Assembly: GCA_018646565.1 (NCBI GenBank)
Contig: JABGUO010000179.1
Coordinates: 1 to 8,344 of the forward strand
Length of the DNA: 8,344 nucleotides
Reading direction: 5' to 3'
From: Opitutia bacterium
GTDB taxonomy: Bacteria > Verrucomicrobiota > Verrucomicrobiia > Opitutales > Seribacteraceae
Under the pieces are notes generated by a model. That model was given only the letters and a program-made list of their open reading frames with translations, did no database searches and was not told where the DNA came from. Positions 5,007 through 8,344 of the stretch are shown piece by piece (position 1 is the first letter of the stretch; the number at the start of each line of letters is the position of its first letter). A program made the translations under genes and the position numbers.

Positions 5007-7103
5007 TTAAAACGCAAAGATTCGGGTACTTAACGCAAGTTCTGTCTCATTTTCTTTCGTGGTGCCTTTTCGACCTGTTACCGAGATTATCCATGTCCAA
5101 GCTGCGGATCGATTGAATTCAACAGCAGTCTGCCAATAAGGAATTGTGTTCGATTCCTCTTCGAACGCAATGGAGGTATGAAAACTTTTTCTTTCATCCC
5201 ATCGGTGCTTTGCGGAGAGTCTCCATTGATCTGAAAAAGATAAATATTTGAAATAGCCCACTTCAAGCGTGTTCACAGTCCCGTCAATAAACTGGGCGGA
5301 AAAGCTATTTCGAATCACCTTACCTTCATCGGAATTAATTTTGGATTGCCCAGTGAAGGAGATCCATGGTGCAGGCTGAATAGAAAGACTCGCAAAAAAC
5401 TCCTTCGCGATATCTCCATCATTCTCTTTTTTGTGGTACAAGTCTTGAAAGAAATGAAGTGAAGCAATCCTTCGAGTCTGTTCACCCGATCGTGTAAGAA
5501 ACTGATTTTCCCAACCTAGTCGAACGACTTCATAAGGGGTTAGCCCATCTGCCTCAATATGGTCCATTAAATCTATGGGGCGGAGGTTAAGTTCTACAAA
5601 AGGGTTGTCAATTTGTGGAATAAGCGATTCTTGGTCGGCGCTCATACGATTTACTTTCCGGTGAGAAATAGAGAAGCCCATAATATGTCTAATTTGATCA
5701 ATGTTCCAGGTCGCATTTTCCCAATTATAATCTCCTGATACCTCATACCTTATTTCATTTCCCCATTCGCCCATACTTCGATTTGCATTGGGGCCATCCA
5801 TCGAGTAATCCTGTCTTCTGTAGGACAAATGGGGGGAGTAAATCAATCCATTTCCCAATCGAAACGGTCGGACTATCTTATATCCCAAATCGAGTTTATT
5901 TGATTTTTGTAATAATTCACCCAGATTACCTTTTTGCCGAAATGCAGAAAATTCAATCGCGATGGTATTGTAAAATTTGGTACTTGCCAAGGGAGTGGGA
6001 GCAAGGTCGATTCGTAAATTGGGAATCTGTTCGACTGTTGATTCGTATTGATTTGCCTGCCAGCGGGTAAGAGATGAAACAGTCCAGTTCTTCCCCTCGT
6101 AGGTTATTTCACCAAATGAATCGTTCCACTGGTTTTCGTGGAATTGTTGTCTTTGAAAATCCCGATAAACTTCTGAATCTTCATTCCATTCAAATTGTCC
6201 TGCCACCCGCCAATTTTCTTGGGGCCGATTAATTGTGTATGCCCTTATGTAAGAGCGGTGAGAATCGATCGGAGAACCAAGGAGGTCATTTCCTCGCAAA
6301 TCTCCCTGGTCATCAATCCATCCACTCTCCACAGAACCGTTATAATTGGAGTCGTTACCATTCGAATCCCATTGCAGTCCTGGGGACAACAGTAGTCCTC
6401 TCTTCGAATACCCGGTGAAATCAGCATTTACATCAACATTTGCACCTAATTGCCACTTCCCCCCTGTACCTAAATACCAACCCAAGTTACTTTGTTTACC
6501 GGCTCTTAATTTATATTGGAGAGATTTTCGATTCGTTTTTCCTGAAAACGAGGGTAAGCGACCGACGGTATGATCCCCCAGTTTTATTGAAATATTTCCT
6601 GCCCGAATTACTTCTTCTTCTTCGTTCCATCTGAGTTCTCGAACTAAGAGGTTTGGTTCATTTTTTTCTTTACCCAAGAGGTAGAGCGAGGAATTTAAAC
6701 CATGGATGGTGGAGTTCTGACGACTCAATTCATCCGACTGGATTGCCCATGGATAAATACCAAATTTAATTTCAGAGGCGTTAAAATCACCAGTAATTAA
6801 ATTAAGCTTGATACGCCTAGCCAAGAGACGGATGTCTCCATCGCTCAGGATTACTTTACCCTCCGCAAATGCTTCGCTTTGATTGGCATCATATTCGATC
6901 CGGTCTGCGAGGAGCAAAACGGGCCCACTTTCTAAGCGAGCATTAGGGGCGGCAACCATTCTTTGTAATTCTTCGTCAAAATAAACTTCGTTGTCTGCCT
7001 CCAATATGGTCTTATTGGAATCTTTGGGTGGCGAATTTTCAATTTGCCCAAATGAAATTTGGACAAGGATGGAAATGAGTAATGGGAAAAAAAAGGTTTT
7101 CAC
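5007..7103 (-). CDS. lptD: LPS-assembly outer-membrane protein, LptD homologue
   Basis: This 698-residue protein is somewhat shorter than E. coli LptD (784). It starts with a signal peptide: M-K-T-F-F-F, a hydrophobic core, and a likely signal peptidase I site S17-F-G19/Q20. Residues about 32-120 form an OstA/LptA-like jellyroll: L-E-A-D, A-D-R-I-E-Y-D, A-E-G-K-V and an L-L-A-R-R-I-K-L segment. From about 170 onward it has the LptD barrel pattern: R-L-P-S-F, a G-W-Y-L-G strand, N-V-D-V-N-A-D and Y-S-K-R-G-L-L-L-S-P-G. Many Trp/Tyr-ended amphipathic strands follow, and it ends in Phe698, the usual outer-membrane insertion signal. With LptE it would place LPS in the outer leaflet. It contains no cysteine, unlike E. 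coli LptD with its two interdomain disulfides. The GTG start at 7103 is the only good start after the upstream in-frame stop; no ribosome-binding site is evident. Confidence 0.82.
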   Translation of the reverse strand: MKTFFFPLLISILVQISFGQIENSPPKDSNKTILEADNEVYFDEELQRMVAAPNARLESGPVLLLADRIEYDANQSEAFAEGKVILSDGDIRLLARRIKLNLITGDFNASEIKFGIYPWAIQSDELSRQNSTIHGLNSSLYLLGKEKNEPNLLVRELRWNEEEEVIRAGNISIKLGDHTVGRLPSFSGKTNRKSLQYKLRAGKQSNLGWYLGTGGKWQLGANVDVNADFTGYSKRGLLLSPGLQWDSNGNDSNYNGSVESGWIDDQGDLRGNDLLGSPIDSHRSYIRAYTINRPQENWRVAGQFEWNEDSEVYRDFQRQQFHENQWNDSFGEITYEGKNWTVSSLTRWQANQYESTVEQIPNLRIDLAPTPLASTKFYNTIAIEFSAFRQKGNLGELLQKSNKLDLGYKIVRPFRLGNGLIYSPHLSYRRQDYSMDGPNANRSMGEWGNEIRYEVSGDYNWENATWNIDQIRHIMGFSISHRKVNRMSADQESLIPQIDNPFVELNLRPIDLMDHIEADGLTPYEVVRLGWENQFLTRSGEQTRRIASLHFFQDLYHKKENDGDIAKEFFASLSIQPAPWISFTGQSKINSDEGKVIRNSFSAQFIDGTVNTLEVGYFKYLSFSDQWRLSAKHRWDERKSFHTSIAFEEESNTIPYWQTAVEFNRSAAWTWIISVTGRKGTTKENETELALSTRIFAF

Positions 7104-7214
7104 TTGGGACTTAAGATGCGAGGATGCGAACTATAAACAAGAAAGAAATGATTTTAGGTGCAATTTCTTTTCTCATTTTTAATTTTTTTATTAAAAAAGC
7201 CTCTTTCTTTTTTC
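7104..7214. promoter_or_regulatory. divergent AT-rich intergenic region between lptD and glgB
   Basis: This 111-bp gap must hold the start signals of both divergent genes. It contains a short direct repeat GATGCGA at 7115-7121 and 7123-7129 (8-bp period) and runs of T and A around 7176-7198. TATAGT can be read on the - strand at 7130-7135, but I find no well-spaced -35 box. I therefore do not assign exact promoters. The T-rich stretch just before the glgB ATG contains no Shine-Dalgarno sequence. Confidence 0.45.
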
Positions 7215-8344
7215 ATGATAATCAATCAAAACGAATTAAATTCTTGCCTGTCCGGAAAAATTGGATGTCCTCACGATTTTTTGGGCTTACATTCCCTCGG
7301 TTCCGGAATAGGAGTTGTGGCCCGTGCATTTGATCCCGAAGCGGATGAAATTGTAATTGTTGATCAGAATACTGATGCAGTCTATCCCCTAAAAAAAATT
7401 CACTCCAATGGTTTTTTTGAAGGTCATATTACTGAACAGGAAGAAATGTTCCCCTACCTTTTCCGATCAATTCGTGCCGGTAACGATGTCGAATGGTTTG
7501 ATCCTTACGGATTTTTACCCTTTAAAGAAAATAAGGATTTTGCCGCATTTAATGACGGTACAGACCGTCGTCCATTTGAAAAACTGGGTTCTTTTCCATC
7601 TTTGCACCACGGGGTGGAAGGAGTAGCATTTTTGGTTTGGGCTCCATCGGCTCAGAGTGTTCATTTGGTTGGAGATTTTAATAATTGGCATCCTTTTTCA
7701 TTACCGATGCGTTCCTTGGGCTCTTCCGGGTGTCGGGAAATTTTTGTGCCGGGAGCCATCATTGGCCAAAAGTATAAATTCCGAATTTTAGGAGCAGACT
7801 CGTTAGTAAGAGAAAAAACCGATCCCTTTGGACTTCGGTTTGAACCGCCTCCGGGAAATGCCACCATAATTCACCCTCGAGATTGCCCAAGGTTTGAAAA
7901 AGGAGAAGCCCTCACTTTAGATCCTCGGTCCAGTCCGGTTTCAATCTATGAAATGCACTTGGGGTCTTGGAAATTTTCAGAAAACGAAAATCGACCATTG
8001 AGCTATCTTGAATTGGCAGACCAGTTGCCGGTTTATCTGAATGAAATGGGTTTTTCTCATGTTGAATTTCTTCCGCTTGGCGAATATCCATTTGGAGCTT
8101 CCTGGGGGTACCAAGTTACTGGCTTTTATGCTCCTACTAATCGGTATGGAACGCCAGATGAATTTAAAGTATTGGTAGATGCATGTAAAAAAGCGGGTAT
8201 TGGAGTCATTATTGATTGGGTGCCTGCACATTTTCCAAGTGATGAATTTGCTCTTTCACAATTTGATGGAACCTGCCTTTTTGAACACGAAGACCCTCGA
8301 CAAGGAAAACATGCAGAATGGGATACTTTAATATTTAATTACGG
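7215..8344 (+). CDS. glgB: 1,4-alpha-glucan branching enzyme, 5' part (3' end outside window)
   Basis: Glycogen branching enzyme (GH13) cuts alpha-1,4-glucan chains and re-attaches them by alpha-1,6 bonds. The frame is open from ATG 7215 to the window end, giving 376 codons of an expected ~730. An N1 domain fills about residues 1-120. The CBM48 domain begins around 134, with F-L-V-W-A-P-S-A (139-146) and G-D-F-N-N-W (153-158). The catalytic barrel then opens with S-I-Y-E-M-H-L-G-S-W (243-252). W-G-Y299-Q-V-T-G-F-Y and D334-W-V-P-A-H339-F match E. coli Tyr300, Asp335 and His340 with an offset of one, so the N-terminus is full length and the start well chosen. The nucleophile Asp and acid/base Glu lie beyond the edge. 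It is divergent from lptD. No ribosome-binding site is visible. Other glg genes are not in view. Confidence 0.95.
   Translation, partial: MIINQNELNSCLSGKIGCPHDFLGLHSLGSGIGVVARAFDPEADEIVIVDQNTDAVYPLKKIHSNGFFEGHITEQEEMFPYLFRSIRAGNDVEWFDPYGFLPFKENKDFAAFNDGTDRRPFEKLGSFPSLHHGVEGVAFLVWAPSAQSVHLVGDFNNWHPFSLPMRSLGSSGCREIFVPGAIIGQKYKFRILGADSLVREKTDPFGLRFEPPPGNATIIHPRDCPRFEKGEALTLDPRSSPVSIYEMHLGSWKFSENENRPLSYLELADQLPVYLNEMGFSHVEFLPLGEYPFGASWGYQVTGFYAPTNRYGTPDEFKVLVDACKKAGIGVIIDWVPAHFPSDEFALSQFDGTCLFEHEDPRQGKHAEWDTLIFNY

Noticed and set aside
4987..5012. AT-only near-palindrome after the lptD stop as a terminator
   Set aside because: The arms contain no G-C pairs, one has a bulge, and no T tract follows, so an intrinsic terminator is not supported.
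7087..7094. Run of eight A/T at the start of lptD as a possible phase-variation switch
   Set aside because: Runs of eight also occur at 218-225, 3057-3064 and 7391-7398 in other housekeeping-type frames, so this looks compositional. LptD is normally essential, which makes on/off switching unlikely.
7181..7200. T-run/A-run inverted repeat before glgB as a terminator
   Set aside because: It lies between divergent genes with nothing to terminate, and the stem is A-T only.
7158..7217. Upstream GTG (7158) as the glgB start
   Set aside because: It would add 19 very hydrophobic, T-run-encoded residues unlike any branching enzyme N-terminus. ATG 7215 gives near-exact length agreement with E. coli GlgB (catalytic positions offset by one).

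Overview
The window is a gene-dense bacterial chromosome segment of moderately low G+C (roughly 40% by eye, not counted), with no mobile elements, tRNA, rRNA or CRISPR. An LptD-type outer-membrane assembly protein shows a Gram-negative, diderm cell. MenA implies menaquinone-based respiration and GlgB implies glycogen storage. The run of atypical prepilin-like genes, the small conserved-looking 91-residue protein and the overall style resemble marine Verrucomicrobiota, perhaps Opitutae/Puniceicoccales. That placement is an inference from family resemblance, not proven by the sequence.

Layout. From 1 to 3484 on the + strand there is a very tight run of five genes. The first is the 3' part of a GspG-like pseudopilin (cut by the window edge). 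Three more prepilin-type proteins follow (major/G-like with an acidic DQDGDG motif, GspH-like, and GspI/J-like). The last is menA, encoding 1,4-dihydroxy-2-naphthoate prenyltransferase. Junctions are -7, +8, +3 and 0 bp, so this is very probably one transcription unit. menA is the functional odd one out.

From 3506 to 4942 on the - strand lies a three-gene cluster. Read in its own direction it holds a 91-residue protein of unknown function, a 253-residue Pro/Ala-rich protein with a single C-terminal membrane anchor, and a canonical thioredoxin. A good sigma70-like promoter sits immediately before the 91-residue gene, so close that its mRNA would be nearly leaderless. menA and the thioredoxin gene converge with only 21 bp between the stops and no visible hairpin terminator.

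From 5007 to 7103 on the - strand is an LptD homologue: signal peptide, OstA/LptA-like periplasmic domain, then a beta-barrel ending in Phe. It has no cysteine at all. A 111-bp AT-rich divergent region (7104-7214) separates it from glgB, which starts at 7215 on the + strand and runs off the window end after 376 codons.

How it fits together. The pseudopilin block would supply pilus-like subunits of a type II secretion or related system, whose secretin, ATPase and platform genes are not in view. LptD delivers LPS to the outer membrane. MenA and thioredoxin are housekeeping genes. The least explained part is the 91-residue / Pro-rich tail-anchored protein pair. Several starts (GTG, TTG, ATG) lack a convincing Shine-Dalgarno sequence, which suggests weak use of that signal in this organism.
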